Source: Marinibacterium sp.
GTDB lineage: Bacteria > Pseudomonadota > Alphaproteobacteria > Rhodobacterales > Rhodobacteraceae
Length of the DNA stretch: 37,213 nt
Assembly (NCBI GenBank): GCA_017643305.1
Contig: JAEPNQ010000037.1
Coordinates: 1-37,213 of the forward strand
Direction: 5' to 3'
Numbering within the stretch: position 1 is the first letter of the stretch; each line of letters starts with the position of its first letter. The notes under the pieces were generated by a model. It worked only from the letters and a program-made list of their open reading frames with translations. It made no database searches and was not told where the DNA came from. Shown here one piece after another: positions 17,507 to 27,045 of this stretch. The position numbers and the translations under genes are program-made.

Positions 17507-17887
17507 TCAGGGCACCTGGATGCTTTCCAGATAGAACAGCAGCCCCGCCAGGTTCCGAGGCGTCGGGGTCAGTGTGCCGTCGATATCCACCGGCACCAGA
17601 TCGCCTTCCAGAAGCGCCCCGAATTCCGGCATCACATCTGCCGACACGCTACCACGCCCATAGCCGTCAATCTTGCTCAGCACGCTGGCCGCAGGGAATG
17701 TCCCACCGTTCTGGGCCGAGATCTTCGTCAGGTCCGGGCCTTTGCCACCAGCGCCATCCGCCCCGTGACAGGCGGAGCAATTGCGCGCGTAAACCGCTTG
17801 CCCTTCGGTTGGGCCGGGCATTTCATCGGTCGTGCAGGCCGCGACCAGCACGGCCAGCGGCAGGAACAGGGTGAAAGGCAATCGCAT
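17507..17887 (-). CDS. Lipoprotein cytochrome c (single haem)
   Basis: A 126-residue membrane-anchored electron carrier of the periplasm. MRLPFTLFLPLAVLVAAC is a lipoprotein signal with lipobox VAAC (Cys18). The haem site CSACH is at residues 37-41 inside ARNCSACHGADGAGGKGPDL, and DVMPEFG supplies the probable axial Met near residue 86. It ends NLAGLLFYLESIQVP, a normal class I cytochrome C-terminal helix. A fragment of a second, related cytochrome tail lies directly upstream. Redox partners are unknown. Confidence 0.9.
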   Translation of the reverse strand: MRLPFTLFLPLAVLVAACTTDEMPGPTEGQAVYARNCSACHGADGAGGKGPDLTKISAQNGGTFPAASVLSKIDGYGRGSVSADVMPEFGALLEGDLVPVDIDGTLTPTPRNLAGLLFYLESIQVP

Positions 17888-17912
17888 TTTTCAGATCATC
17901 CGGCAGTCGCTG

Positions 17913-17975
17913 TCAGTTGTTCTGAAGAGACTCCAAATACGTCAGAAGATCAAGCGCAGCGGAGGCGATCAGGTC
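17913..17975 (-). pseudogene. Tail fragment of a second cytochrome c
   Basis: On the minus strand the frame ending in TGA at 17913-17915 reads DDLIASAALDLLTYLESLQ then NN. This aligns with the last helix of the neighbouring cytochrome, NLAGLLFYLESIQ then VP (shared LL, YLES, Q). Nothing of the haem-binding part remains; the frame runs into the 3' end of the M20 gene, whose own ending looks natural. The simplest reading is a tandem cytochrome duplicate removed by deletion, leaving its last 20 codons. Confidence 0.5.
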
Positions 17976-19165
17976 GTCGGCAACAACCGGTCCACCAACC
18001 CCAGCCAGTAGCCAACCCCCAGCGGGATGGCATTGTCGTTGAAATCGTAATCCGGCGCATGGACCATGGCGTTGTTACGACCGGGCTGGCCCGTGCCCAT
18101 CCAGATGTAATTGCCGGGCCGTTCATTCAGCATGAAGGAAAAATCCTCCCCCGCCATGCTGGGTTCCGCCTCGCGTTCCACCATGTCGGCCCCAACCAGC
18201 GCGCCGGCGACCTCGGCCGCCATGTCGGTCTCGGCGGCGTGGTTGATGGTGGGCGGATAGTTCTTACGATAATCCACAACCGCCTCGGCGTCGAAACCCG
18301 CCGCGATCCCATTGGCAAGCAGGCGGATGCGCGCCTCCGCTGCGTCACGGGTGGCCATGTCGAAATACCGGACCGACCCACCAATGGTGGCCTCATCCGG
18401 CATGACCACATAGGCTTCCGAGCCCTTGAACATGCTCACCCCGATGGTGGCGGTTTCATGCGGAGACACCGTACGGCCCGGCACACTCTGGATCGCGGTG
18501 ACAAGATGCGCAGCGGCCAGCACCGTATCGGCCCCCAGATGCGGCGTGCCCGCATGGGTGCCCTGTCCACGAATGGTGATGTCAAAATAATCGATGCCGG
18601 CCATGATCGGCCCGGTCAGGGCAAAGAATTGCCCATAAGGAATGGTTGGCATGTTGTGCAGGCCCCAGACGCTCTGGCAATCGGCCTGGTTGAACAGACC
18701 TTCGCGCACCATGACGCCGCCACCCCCACCACCTTCTTCGGCCGGTTGGAAGATCACCGCCACCGAGCCTGCGAAATCCCGCGTCTCCGCCAGGATCTGC
18801 GCAGTACCCAGCAGCATGGCGGTATGCCCGTCATGGCCGCAGGCATGCATTTTGCCGGGGTTCAGCGATTTCCACTCCACGTCCCCATGTTCCTGCATTG
18901 GCAACGCGTCCATATCGGCCCGCAGGCCAATCATAGGCCCCGGCTGGCTACCCTTGATGATGCCGACAACGCCCGTGGTGGCCATGCCGGTGATGATCTG
19001 GTCCAATCCAAATGCCTTGAGCTTCTCAGCAACAATCGCAGCGGTACGGGTTTCTTCGAACCCGATCTCAGGATGCATATGCAGATCCCGCCGCCATGCG
19101 GTGATGTCCCCGTGCAGATCGGCGATGCGGTTGCGGTGGCGGGTGGTGAGGGCTGGATCGGACAT
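17969..19165 (-). CDS. M20-family amidohydrolase (hippurate hydrolase/aminoacylase-like)
   Basis: A 398-residue metallopeptidase-fold enzyme that removes acyl groups from N-acyl amino acids or similar amides. Motifs in order: RRDLHMHPEIGFEE (about residues 25-38), GLRADMDALPMQE, the metal-binding MHACGHDGHTAMLLG with Cys and His ligands, FQPAEEGGGGG with the catalytic Glu pair, and the dimerisation-domain THAGTPHLGADTV. SMAGEDFSFML near the C-terminus matches the final metal-ligand region. An intact active site and normal length argue for function. Long antisense frames over this gene are shadows. Confidence 0.92.
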   Translation of the reverse strand: MSDPALTTRHRNRIADLHGDITAWRRDLHMHPEIGFEETRTAAIVAEKLKAFGLDQIITGMATTGVVGIIKGSQPGPMIGLRADMDALPMQEHGDVEWKSLNPGKMHACGHDGHTAMLLGTAQILAETRDFAGSVAVIFQPAEEGGGGGGVMVREGLFNQADCQSVWGLHNMPTIPYGQFFALTGPIMAGIDYFDITIRGQGTHAGTPHLGADTVLAAAHLVTAIQSVPGRTVSPHETATIGVSMFKGSEAYVVMPDEATIGGSVRYFDMATRDAAEARIRLLANGIAAGFDAEAVVDYRKNYPPTINHAAETDMAAEVAGALVGADMVEREAEPSMAGEDFSFMLNERPGNYIWMGTGQPGRNNAMVHAPDYDFNDNAIPLGVGYWLGLVDRLLPTT

Positions 19166-19311
19166 GGGCGGGCTCCTTTACACGTATAGAAGCCCAACCG
19201 GATCAGGATTGAAAGGGGCGTGTATTTGGTTGGTGCCGGACCGGTACGCTGCCCCGGACTCAGAGGTCTTTTTGAACGGAAAAGACACAGGTGGGCGGAA
19301 TATTTCGGCGG

Positions 19312-20295
19312 TCAGGCCTGTCCGGCCAGCGCGCGGGACTGGGCCCAGAGCGCATCGGGCACCTCCACCGCGTCAGCCGGTTGACGGGACTGGCCGGGCA
19401 TGCGCGCGCCGGGGTCTGCCGCCACGGCTGCGGCAACCTGCGTGACTGTATCGGCAAAGCCCGGCGCGGTGCCCGGATCGATCAGCAGATAGAACTGGCC
19501 CAGATCATGCGGTGGGCCGTCGGGGGCCTTGAGCGGTTTGACCTGTTGCGAGGTCACCGAGCCGGTCATGCCCGCCGCCAGAAGCTCTGCCATCAGGCCA
19601 AAGCCCCAGCCCTTGTAGCCGCCCATGCTGACCAGCGAGCCTTGCAAGGCCGCATTGGGGTCGGTGGTGGGGGCGCCATCTATATCCACCGCCCAGCCTT
19701 CGGGAATGGGTTCACCCGCCGCCTTGGCCATTGTGATCTTACCCAGCGCCACGGTGGTTGTGGACTGGTCGAACTGCATCGCGATGCCGCCCTGCCCATC
19801 TGGCACGGCAAAGGCGATGGGGTTTGTGCCGATCACGCGGGTTTTGCCACCGGGTGGCGCGACGATGGGCGAAGCGTTGGTCATACCCAGCGCGATCAGC
19901 CCGGAACGCGCAATTTGTGCTGTAAAATAGCCCAGCGAAGTGCAGGTATGGGTGTGGCCGACCGCCAGCTGCGCCGTACCGGTTTCGCGGGCGGCTTCCA
20001 GAGCCTGCGGCAGGGCGCGGGCAAAGGCGGGCTGGGCGAAGCCCATCTGACCGTCCACCTGCACGGTGCCAGGGCGCGGGCGGGTTACAACCGGCTCCAC
20101 CGTGCCTTTCACGCGGCCTGAAGCCAGCTGCTGGCAATAGCTTTCAAGGTAATGGAGCCCGCAGATCCGGTTGCCCAGAGCCTCACTTTCGGCGGTGGCC
20201 TGGGCGACCTCGGTGGCGACCCACTCGGCAGCCCCATGGCGGGTTAGCGCGGCGTGGGTGGTGGCGTGGATATCAGTGGTGGGGATCAGGGGCAT
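19312..20295 (-). CDS. Malate/L-lactate dehydrogenase family oxidoreductase (Ldh/YlbC-type)
   Basis: NAD(P)-dependent 2-oxoacid/2-hydroxyacid (or imino acid) reductase of the Ldh family, distinct from classical LDH/MDH. The 327-residue product has the family blocks ALGNRICGLHYLESYC near the N-terminus, AVGHTHTCTSLGYFTAQIA at about residue 112, GMTNASPIVAPPGGKTRVIG, then NPIAFAVP and GGYKGWGFGLMAELL. The usual NSNHFG-like catalytic segment is here GHTHTCTSLG, a departure that may change the substrate. It is downstream of lolD with a repeat palindrome in between, so probably its own unit. Confidence 0.85.
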   Translation of the reverse strand: MPLIPTTDIHATTHAALTRHGAAEWVATEVAQATAESEALGNRICGLHYLESYCQQLASGRVKGTVEPVVTRPRPGTVQVDGQMGFAQPAFARALPQALEAARETGTAQLAVGHTHTCTSLGYFTAQIARSGLIALGMTNASPIVAPPGGKTRVIGTNPIAFAVPDGQGGIAMQFDQSTTTVALGKITMAKAAGEPIPEGWAVDIDGAPTTDPNAALQGSLVSMGGYKGWGFGLMAELLAAGMTGSVTSQQVKPLKAPDGPPHDLGQFYLLIDPGTAPGFADTVTQVAAAVAADPGARMPGQSRQPADAVEVPDALWAQSRALAGQA

Positions 20296-20317
20296 TTGGT
20301 TTCTCTCTTGTTGGGTC

Positions 20318-20357
20318 GCCCCTCACCCCGACCCTCTGCCCCAAGGGGAGAGGGAGC
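20318..20357. repeat. REP-like palindromic element
   Basis: CCCTCTGCCCCAAGGGGAGAGGG at 20332-20354 is an almost perfect palindrome, preceded by a C-rich arm (CCCCTCACCCCG). From memory this resembles a dispersed intergenic element common in proteobacteria. It sits between lolD and the Ldh gene and may also slow transcription there. Only one copy is in the window. Confidence 0.5.
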
Positions 20358-20380
20358 GGTGGGCGTGGGGACAGCGCCGG

Positions 20381-21058
20381 TCATTCCAGGCGCCCGTTTT
20401 CCAGCCGCACGGTGCGGTGCATGCGCGCGGCAAGGTCGGGGTTGTGGGTCGCAATCAGGGCCGAAAGGCCCGTTCCGGCAACCAGATCCATCAGCGCGTC
20501 GAATACGCGATCGGACGTGGCCTGATCAAGGTTGCCGGTGGGTTCATCCGCCAAAAGCAGCTTGGGCGCATTGGCAAGCGCGCGGCAAAAGGCGGTGCGC
20601 TGCTGTTCTCCACCCGAAAGTGCGGCAGGCCGGTGCCCAGCACGATCGGCTAGGCCGACGCGGGTCAGCAGGTCGTGTGCGCGGGTCTCGGCCTCGGTCT
20701 GGGCTATGCCATTGGCAAGCTGCGGCAGCGCGATGTTTTCCAGCGCGGTGAACTCCGGCAGCAGGTGGTGGAACTGATAGACAAAGCCGACATCGCGCCT
20801 CCGGATCGCCGTGCGCGCTCGGTCGGACCCACCGCTGGCCACCTGCCCCGCGATATGCACCGCGCCTGTATCCGGCGTGTCCAGCAGTCCTGCGATATGC
20901 AGCAGCGTGGATTTCCCCGCGCCCGAGGGCGCGACCAGCGCTACCACCTCACCAGGGGCCAGGGACAGGCTGACACCGCGCAGCACCGGCACGGCATTCG
21001 GGCGGCCCTTGTTGTATATCTTTTCAATGGCATCCAGCGCCAGCACAGGCTCATTCAT
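20381..21058 (-). CDS. lolD: Lipoprotein-releasing ABC transporter ATPase LolD
   Basis: Energises release of outer-membrane lipoproteins from the inner membrane to LolA. The 225-residue product has Walker [11 protein letters not shown]-loop [19 protein letters not shown] (the [12 protein letters not shown] stretch is diagnostic of LolD), signature LSGGEQQR, Walker [13 protein letters not shown] and switch His in IATHNPDLA. Its start overlaps the lolC end by eight bases, so the pair is coupled. This machinery would have served the decayed lipoprotein pair as well as the intact lipoproteins in the window. Confidence 0.95.
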   Translation of the reverse strand: MNEPVLALDAIEKIYNKGRPNAVPVLRGVSLSLAPGEVVALVAPSGAGKSTLLHIAGLLDTPDTGAVHIAGQVASGGSDRARTAIRRRDVGFVYQFHHLLPEFTALENIALPQLANGIAQTEAETRAHDLLTRVGLADRAGHRPAALSGGEQQRTAFCRALANAPKLLLADEPTGNLDQATSDRVFDALMDLVAGTGLSALIATHNPDLAARMHRTVRLENGRLE

Positions 21059-22337
21059 AACGCAGTGCCTCCACCGGGTTCAGCCGAGCGGCGCGGCGTG
21101 CTGGGAAGAAAGTAATCAGCCAGCTCAGACCAAGGCTCATGGCGGCCGACGCTGTAATGTCGCCAACCGTCAGCACAGCGGAGGGGAAGAAAAACCCCGA
21201 CGCCTCCAGCTGCGCGACCCCACTGCCCGAGACCCAGTCAACAAAGCGGTAGATGTGGTCGATATTCAGCGCAAAAATCACCCCGGCGATCACGCCAAAC
21301 ACCGTGCCCAACGTGCCCACCAAAGCCCCACATAGGAAAAACACCCGCAAGACCGATCCCTGGCTCAACCCCATGGTCCGCAGGATGCCAATGTCGCGTC
21401 CCTTGTTTTTGACCAGCATGATCAGCCCGGACACGATGTTCAGCGCCGCGATCAGGATCAGGATGGAAAGCACAATGAAAATCGCATTGTCCTGCATCCG
21501 CAGAGCCCGCAACATACCCCCGGCCCGGTCGCGCCAGGTCTGGACCCAGGCGCGGTCGCCGCTGACCTCGAACACCGGGCGCAGTTGCGCGTCAATCTCT
21601 TCCGGCGCGCTCAGCCGCAGGTCGATCTGGTCCACTGCGCCATCCTTGTTGAAGAAACTCTGCGCCTCGGCCAGCGGCAGATAGGCGCGCGCGGCGTCGA
21701 TAAACACGTCTCCGGTGGAAAACACATAAACCACCTCATAGGCCGACACGCGGGGCGAGGTGCCCATGGGCGTCTTGACCCCGTCGGGGGAGATCAGCTT
21801 GATCCGGTCGCCCACGCGCACGCCCAACTGCCGGGCCAGCACCGCGCCCAGCGCGATGCCGTCGTCAAACCGGGCCAGATCGCCCCAGCTGGCGTCACTC
21901 TCGGCAATCTTGGGGTACTGGCGCAGGTCTTCGGCGGTGATGCCGTAAATGTCCACCGGCTGGTTGCTGCCCCTGTAGCTGCCCATGACCTGGTTGCGCA
22001 CCAGCGGCGCGGCATGTTCCACCCCCGGCAACGCGGCCAGCCGTTCGGTCAGTGCGGGATAGTCGCGGATCAGGCGATCCAGTGGGATGTCCCCGCTCAG
22101 ATCGCGGTGGTAATGCACCTCCATATGCGCATTCGCACCCAGCATGGCCGCCACGATATCCGCTCGCAGGCCGGTGCGCACGGCCAGGGTGGCGACCAAA
22201 GCGAAAACCGCCAGCGTAATCCCAATCAGCGAAATCCAAGTCATCACGCTAACCCCACCCGTGGCGCGCCGCGCGCGCAGATAGCGCCAGGCTATCATCC
22301 ATTCGAAACGGGCAAAGGGGGGCGGGTTGCTGGCCAC
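21051..22337 (-). CDS. lolC: Lipoprotein-releasing ABC transporter permease LolC/LolE
   Basis: A 428-residue inner-membrane subunit with the MacB-like topology: one N-terminal membrane helix ([20 protein letters not shown]), a large periplasmic domain, and three C-terminal helices ([40 protein letters not shown], and [17 protein letters not shown]). The sequence [21 protein letters not shown] is the typical coupling region. The N-terminus [20 protein letters not shown] is conserved. Alphaproteobacteria usually have one LolC/E-type subunit acting as a homodimer with LolD. About 205 bases upstream, before the split DUF2937 gene, show no gene. Confidence 0.93.
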   Translation of the reverse strand: MASNPPPFARFEWMIAWRYLRARRATGGVSVMTWISLIGITLAVFALVATLAVRTGLRADIVAAMLGANAHMEVHYHRDLSGDIPLDRLIRDYPALTERLAALPGVEHAAPLVRNQVMGSYRGSNQPVDIYGITAEDLRQYPKIAESDASWGDLARFDDGIALGAVLARQLGVRVGDRIKLISPDGVKTPMGTSPRVSAYEVVYVFSTGDVFIDAARAYLPLAEAQSFFNKDGAVDQIDLRLSAPEEIDAQLRPVFEVSGDRAWVQTWRDRAGGMLRALRMQDNAIFIVLSILILIAALNIVSGLIMLVKNKGRDIGILRTMGLSQGSVLRVFFLCGALVGTLGTVFGVIAGVIFALNIDHIYRFVDWVSGSGVAQLEASGFFFPSAVLTVGDITASAAMSLGLSWLITFFPARRAARLNPVEALRYE

Positions 22338-22542
22338 TTTCGGCTCCTGCTCGGGTTTTGGGCGGGAGACTGCGGGTTTGGTGGGGGAGGGTCAACCGTT
22401 TTGCCGCGGCCCTGCCCACCATGTCGGCGGTAAATGGCGCCCATAATGGCACCATCCAGCGTACCGAACCAAGCGTTCTGCGGACAGCCGCACACATGAA
22501 TGACCGCGTCGCGGCGGGTGAATTTCTGGTCAACCCGGCGCG

Positions 22543-23025
22543 TCAGGCAGCGGTCTGACGCCTGCGAAACGGCAGTCGCAGCAACCCCAGCAGCGCGCCG
22601 ATCGCCACGAAACCTACAAAAAAGCCCGCGCCGCCAAAGACTATGCCTTCGACCGTCAGCGGTACAGCAAGCTTGGAACCCTCATAAGTGCGCGCTGCGA
22701 TCCCATTGTCAGTGATCCGCATTGGCTGACTGGTGCGCACGAATGGCGACGCGACCCGCAGCGCCACCAGATCGGAACTGGGCCGAACCTGCCGCGCCAT
22801 GGTCTCCTCCATCGTGCCGGCGCGTTCGGCCCCAAAGACTCCGCCCTAGGCAAGCTGGCGCAGAGCCTCGCCACGGCTAAGCCCCAGCGCGGCGGCGTCT
22901 GTATCAAACTCCGCAACCACCCGGCTCAGCTCATCCACGGCACCGCTGAGGCGATGGATGTACTGCTGCGAGAACCCGGCGGCAGCGGTCAGCCCGCCTG
23001 CAAGGGTGATCGCGCGTACCAGCAT
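22543..23025 (-). pseudogene. DUF2937 membrane protein split by an in-frame TAG
   Basis: Two minus-strand pieces in the same frame form one 160-codon gene. The first starts at ATG 23025, MLVRAITLAGGLTAAAGFSQ, and includes RLSGAVDELSRVVAEFD, typical of the DUF2937 N-terminus. It stops at TAG 22846-22848 after EALRQLA. The frame then continues GGVFGAERAGTMEETMARQV to AVPLTVEGIVFGGAGFFVGF and ALLGLLRLPFRRR, the typical C-terminal membrane helix. Total length equals the family norm. Only one nonsense codon separates the halves; there is no frameshift. The second half has Met codons shortly after the stop (at 22812 and 22800) that could serve as restarts. Function of the family is unknown. Confidence 0.75.
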
Positions 23026-23222
23026 CTGCCTTGGTCTCTCTGCCGTTTTGGTGAAAACATGCCAGTGGAGCGGGTTTCTGTTCATCATGCGACAGGACAC
23101 GCGTAGTTAGCTGGTGCACGATGACCTGCCCCTGAAGGGAACAAGGGCCACGTTCACGCGCAGAGGGCTTCTCCGAGCCGGAAGAAGCTGGACATTGCGA
23201 TGGTTTCCGGTGCGAAACCGCC

Positions 23223-24560
23223 TCAAATGTCCGCGTAGATCGCCGCGATTTTCTCCACCGCCTGTTCCGGCGGCAGCTCTTCGCTTTCGCCCGTGCGGCG
23301 GCTGGTCAGCTCCACCACCCCGTTCTTCAACCCGCGCGGGCCAACGGTGATGCGCCAGGGCAGACCGATCAGGTCCATCGTGGCGAATTTGCCCCCTGCC
23401 CGTTCGTTGCGGTCGTCATAGAGCGGCTCCAGCCCCAGCGCCGTCAGCGAAGAATATAATGCCTCACAGGCCGCATCGGCCTCATCATCGCCCTGCTTCA
23501 GGTTCACGATCCCGCAGTGGAACGGCGTCACGCCCTCCGGCCAGATGATGCCCTTGTCGTCATGGCTGGCCTCAATGATCGCGCCGACCAGTCGGCTGAC
23601 CCCGATCCCGTGCGAGCCCATATGTACGGGCACCTGCTCCCCATCCGCGGTCTGAACTCTGGCGCCCAGCGGATCGGAATACTTAGTGCCAAAATAGAAA
23701 ATCTGCCCGACTTCGATCCCCCGCGCGCTCCGCTGGCGGTCGGCGGGGATTTTGGCAAACTCGGCCTCGTCATGGGTTTCATCAGTGCGGGCGTAAAGCG
23801 CGGTGAACTCCTTCATCACCGCGTGACACTGGGCATGATCATCATAGTTGATGTCCCGCTCACCCAGGCTAATGTCGGTCACAGCGCTGTCATAGAACAC
23901 CTCGCTTTCGCCGGTATCGGCCAACACCAGAAACTCATGCGTGTCATCACCACCAATCGGCCCGGAATCGGCCCGCATAGGAATAGCCTGCAGCCCCATG
24001 CGCTCATAGGTGCGCAGGTAACTCACCAGGTGGCGATTGTATGCATGCAGCGCATCTTCCTTGGTGACGTCAAAATTGTAGCCATCCTTCATCAGGAATT
24101 CGCGCCCCCGCATCACGCCGAAACGCGGGCGGATTTCATCGCGGAACTTCCACTGGATATGATACAACGTCAGAGGAAGGTCCTTGTAAGACGACACGTG
24201 GCTCCGGAAGATATCTGTAATCAGCTCTTCATTCGTCGGACCATACAGCATGTCGCGGTCATGTCGGTCGCGAATGCGCAGCATCTCTTCGCCATAATCG
24301 TCGTACCGCCCGCTTTCGCGCCACAGATCGGCCGATTGCAGCGTGGGCATCAGCAGCGGGATATGCCCTGCGCGCACCTGTTCCTCGTGCACGATATTTT
24401 CCAGCTTCCGCAGCACCTTGAAGCCCAGTGGCAGCCAGGAATAGATCCCGGCGGAGGATTGCTTGATCATCCCCGCCCGCAACATCAGGCGGTGCGAGGC
24501 GATCTGAGCCTCGGAGGGGGTTTCCTTGAGAACGGGCAGGAAATAGCGGGACAGGCGCAT
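23223..24560 (-). CDS. proS: Prolyl-tRNA synthetase (short form without editing insertion)
   Basis: Charges tRNA-Pro with proline. The 445-residue class II synthetase begins [20 protein letters not shown], has motif 2 in [20 protein letters not shown] and motif 3 in [14 protein letters not shown], and ends in the anticodon-binding domain ([20 protein letters not shown]). The editing (INS) domain found between motifs 2 and 3 in enterobacterial ProRS is absent, as is usual in alphaproteobacteria. Start at 24560 fits the conserved N-terminus; the frame extends upstream without homology. Downstream is the split DUF2937 gene and then lolC/lolD. Confidence 0.95.
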   Translation of the reverse strand: MRLSRYFLPVLKETPSEAQIASHRLMLRAGMIKQSSAGIYSWLPLGFKVLRKLENIVHEEQVRAGHIPLLMPTLQSADLWRESGRYDDYGEEMLRIRDRHDRDMLYGPTNEELITDIFRSHVSSYKDLPLTLYHIQWKFRDEIRPRFGVMRGREFLMKDGYNFDVTKEDALHAYNRHLVSYLRTYERMGLQAIPMRADSGPIGGDDTHEFLVLADTGESEVFYDSAVTDISLGERDINYDDHAQCHAVMKEFTALYARTDETHDEAEFAKIPADRQRSARGIEVGQIFYFGTKYSDPLGARVQTADGEQVPVHMGSHGIGVSRLVGAIIEASHDDKGIIWPEGVTPFHCGIVNLKQGDDEADAACEALYSSLTALGLEPLYDDRNERAGGKFATMDLIGLPWRITVGPRGLKNGVVELTSRRTGESEELPPEQAVEKIAAIYADI

Positions 24561-24774
24561 GGTGGCTCCAACGGCACGGAAATCTTCTCCGTTCCGTTTA
24601 TGGCCTTGGCCGGGTGCAGACAAGCAATTCTGCGGTGACCGGTCGGACCGGGGCGCAAATTGTCCTATACATTTCCCGATCAGCGCAGTAGGGCTGCGGC
24701 TCTTCCACCCTGCCCGTCCGGGCTGGTGCGTTCGGGCCTGTTCCCGGACCCCGCAGACAAAAAAGCAGAACCCC

Positions 24775-26670
24775 GTGAAAACAACCCTTGCCGCCGCGCT
24801 GGAGCAGCGCGGATATTCAACGCTCACTCCCGTGCAGCAGGCCGTGACCGACCCCGCCCTGACCGGCGCGGATATGCTGGTTTCGGCGCAGACCGGATCC
24901 GGCAAGACGCTGGGCTTTGGTCTGGCGATTGCGCCCACCTTGCTGGGCGAGGCCGAGACGTTTGGCCCGGCAGGCACACCGCTGGCGTTGGTCATTGCGC
25001 CCACGCGCGAACTGGCGCTGCAGGTACGGCGCGAACTGACGTGGCTCTTCGCGCAGGCCGGGGCGGTTCTGGCATCGTGCGTGGGGGGCATGGACATGCG
25101 CGATGAACGCCGCGCACTGGAGCGGGGCACACACATCGTGGTTGCGACACCCGGACGGCTGCGCGATCACATCATGCGCGGGTCAATCGACATGGGTGAT
25201 CTGCGCGCCGTGGTGCTGGATGAAGCGGACGAGATGCTGGATCTGGGCTTTCGAGAAGATCTGGAATTCATTCTGGGCGAAGCCCCCGAGGACCGCCAGA
25301 CGCTGCTGTTTTCGGCCACGGTGCCCAAGGCGATTGCCAGCCTGGCGCAGAATTACCAGCGCGATGCGGTACGGGTCGCCACGAAATCGGAAACCTCACA
25401 GCATGCCGATATCGACTATCGCGCGATGCCTGTAGCCGAACGCGACAGCGAAAACGCCATAATCAACGTGCTGCGCTATTTCGAGGCGGCCAATGCCATC
25501 GTGTTCTGTAACACCCGTGCGGCCGTGAACCGGCTGACCACGCGGCTATCGAACCGAGGCTTTTCAGTTGTCGCATTGTCAGGCGAGCTGTCGCAGAGCG
25601 AACGCAGCCATGCGCTGCAGGCCATGCGGGACGGGCGCGCGCGGGTCTGTGTGGCCACGGATGTGGCGGCGCGGGGCATCGACCTGCCCAATCTGGACCT
25701 GGTGGTGCATGCGGAGCTGCCTTCGGGACATGAAACGCTGCTGCACCGGTCGGGCCGTACAGGTCGGGCCGGACGCAAGGGGGTCAGCGCGCTGATCGTG
25801 ACGCCAAAATCGCGCAAGAAGGCCCAGCGACTTTTGAAGTTCGGCAAGCTGAAGGCTGACTGGGGCCCAGCCCCATCAGCAGATCAGGTGCGAGCGCAGG
25901 ATCAGGCGCGTATGCTGGCCGATCCGGAGTGGGAAGCCGAAATTTCCGGATCCGACTCGGCCACGGTGGCCGCACTGGTGGACCGGTTCACGCCCGAACA
26001 ACTGGCCGCCGGGTATCTGCGCGCGTTCCATGCGCGTCATTCCGCCCCGGAGGAGCTGAGCAGCCCGGACGCGCCACCGAAGGCCCGCGCGCCGTTCGGA
26101 CCCAGCGTGTGGTTTTCGCTGGAAGGCGGGCGTGCGGCCAATGGCGACCCACGCCGATTGCTGCCGATGCTGTGCCGCGCCGGTGATCTGACCCGCGAAG
26201 ATATCGGCGCGATCCGTATTCGGCAGGATGTATCGCTGTTCGAGGTTCGAGACAGTCGCGTTGCCGGTTTTCTGAACACCGTCGGGCCGGACATGACGCT
26301 GGAAGGCGGGGCGGCCTTGGTGCAGTTGGACAAGCCTCCCGAAACCGAGGCGCGGCCCGCACGACCACACAAACCGAAACCGGGGGCCAAACCGCGCGGG
26401 GAAGCAGATTATCATAGCAAGTCGGGGGCTGCGGCCAAAGCGAAACCCAGGGTCCGGAAAACCCCAGATCCCGCCCCGGAGGACACGCCCCGCCACACGG
26501 TGAAGCCCGCGAGGCGGCGCCCGGAGGGCAAGCCCAAGGGCCCACCCCCGCCTGTAGGCAAGCCCAACAGCAAGAAGAACCAGGCCCGCGCCAGGGCTGC
26601 AGCCGCCGCAAAAACAGCTGCACGCAAGGGGAAGGGCGGCGCGGGTTTTCCGAAGCGCAAGAAAGGCTGA
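24775..26670 (+). CDS. DEAD-box RNA helicase with DbpA-type RNA-binding domain
   Basis: Unwinds structured RNA, probably in ribosome assembly or RNA decay. From GTG 24775 the product is 631 residues. It shows the Q motif ([10 protein letters not shown]), motif I AQTGSGKT, Ia PTRELALQ, Ib TPGR, motif II LDEADEM, motif III FSATVP and motif [15 protein letters not shown]. After the helicase core a DbpA-like RNA-binding domain follows at about 470-550 ([20 protein letters not shown] to SLFEV). A long basic, Pro/Lys/Ala-rich low-complexity tail ends in FPKRKKG. The GTG lacks a strong ribosome-binding site, so the start is the least certain part; homology begins right after it. Confidence 0.9.
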   Translation: MKTTLAAALEQRGYSTLTPVQQAVTDPALTGADMLVSAQTGSGKTLGFGLAIAPTLLGEAETFGPAGTPLALVIAPTRELALQVRRELTWLFAQAGAVLASCVGGMDMRDERRALERGTHIVVATPGRLRDHIMRGSIDMGDLRAVVLDEADEMLDLGFREDLEFILGEAPEDRQTLLFSATVPKAIASLAQNYQRDAVRVATKSETSQHADIDYRAMPVAERDSENAIINVLRYFEAANAIVFCNTRAAVNRLTTRLSNRGFSVVALSGELSQSERSHALQAMRDGRARVCVATDVAARGIDLPNLDLVVHAELPSGHETLLHRSGRTGRAGRKGVSALIVTPKSRKKAQRLLKFGKLKADWGPAPSADQVRAQDQARMLADPEWEAEISGSDSATVAALVDRFTPEQLAAGYLRAFHARHSAPEELSSPDAPPKARAPFGPSVWFSLEGGRAANGDPRRLLPMLCRAGDLTREDIGAIRIRQDVSLFEVRDSRVAGFLNTVGPDMTLEGGAALVQLDKPPETEARPARPHKPKPGAKPRGEADYHSKSGAAAKAKPRVRKTPDPAPEDTPRHTVKPARRRPEGKPKGPPPPVGKPNSKKNQARARAAAAAKTAARKGKGGAGFPKRKKG

Positions 26671-27045
26671 ACCGCGCCAGAAAAGGTTGGGGCCCACTGA
26701 AAGACCACAGCGCCGCCTGGTCCCGACGGGGCTTTCCGTTTGACGAACAGAAGACCGATTGGCTGCATGATGGGTTTGAAAGCTGCCGATGACGCCCCAA
26801 TCTTTGTCCAGATCCGCCTTGCTAATCCCGCGAGGACCAGACCCATCGCGCCTTTGGAGCACTGCATGCCTTCGGTAAAGCTGGCCAGATGGTCCGCGCG
26901 TGATGCGCGTCCCCCATTATATTTTCTTCCAGTCTGAACGTGCCAAAACCCGCCTTCTGTGGTCTAGTTCACACGAGCGCGCGCCTATGCCCTTGCAACC
27001 TTTGGTCCATTGCGCAAAGTGGGGGCGTCTTCAAACGGGGTACAT
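26671..27045. other. 375-base gap without a supported gene
   Basis: Between the helicase and the AI-2E-type permease. Frames exist on both strands (for example plus 26740-26937 and a minus frame overlapping the helicase end), but none has a ribosome-binding site or a sequence I recognise. The last 100 bases are AT-richer (TTATATTTTCTTCC near 26917) and may include the permease promoter. No clear terminator is visible after the helicase. Confidence 0.4.

Noticed and set aside
17429-19189. 586-residue plus-strand ORF
   Set aside because: Antisense to the cytochrome c and M20 genes; His/Arg-rich composition typical of shadow frames.
23517-24638. 373-residue plus-strand ORF
   Set aside because: Antisense to proS with no recognisable domain.
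24560-25136. N-terminal extension of the proS frame
   Set aside because: Antisense to the helicase; ProRS homology starts exactly at Met 24560.
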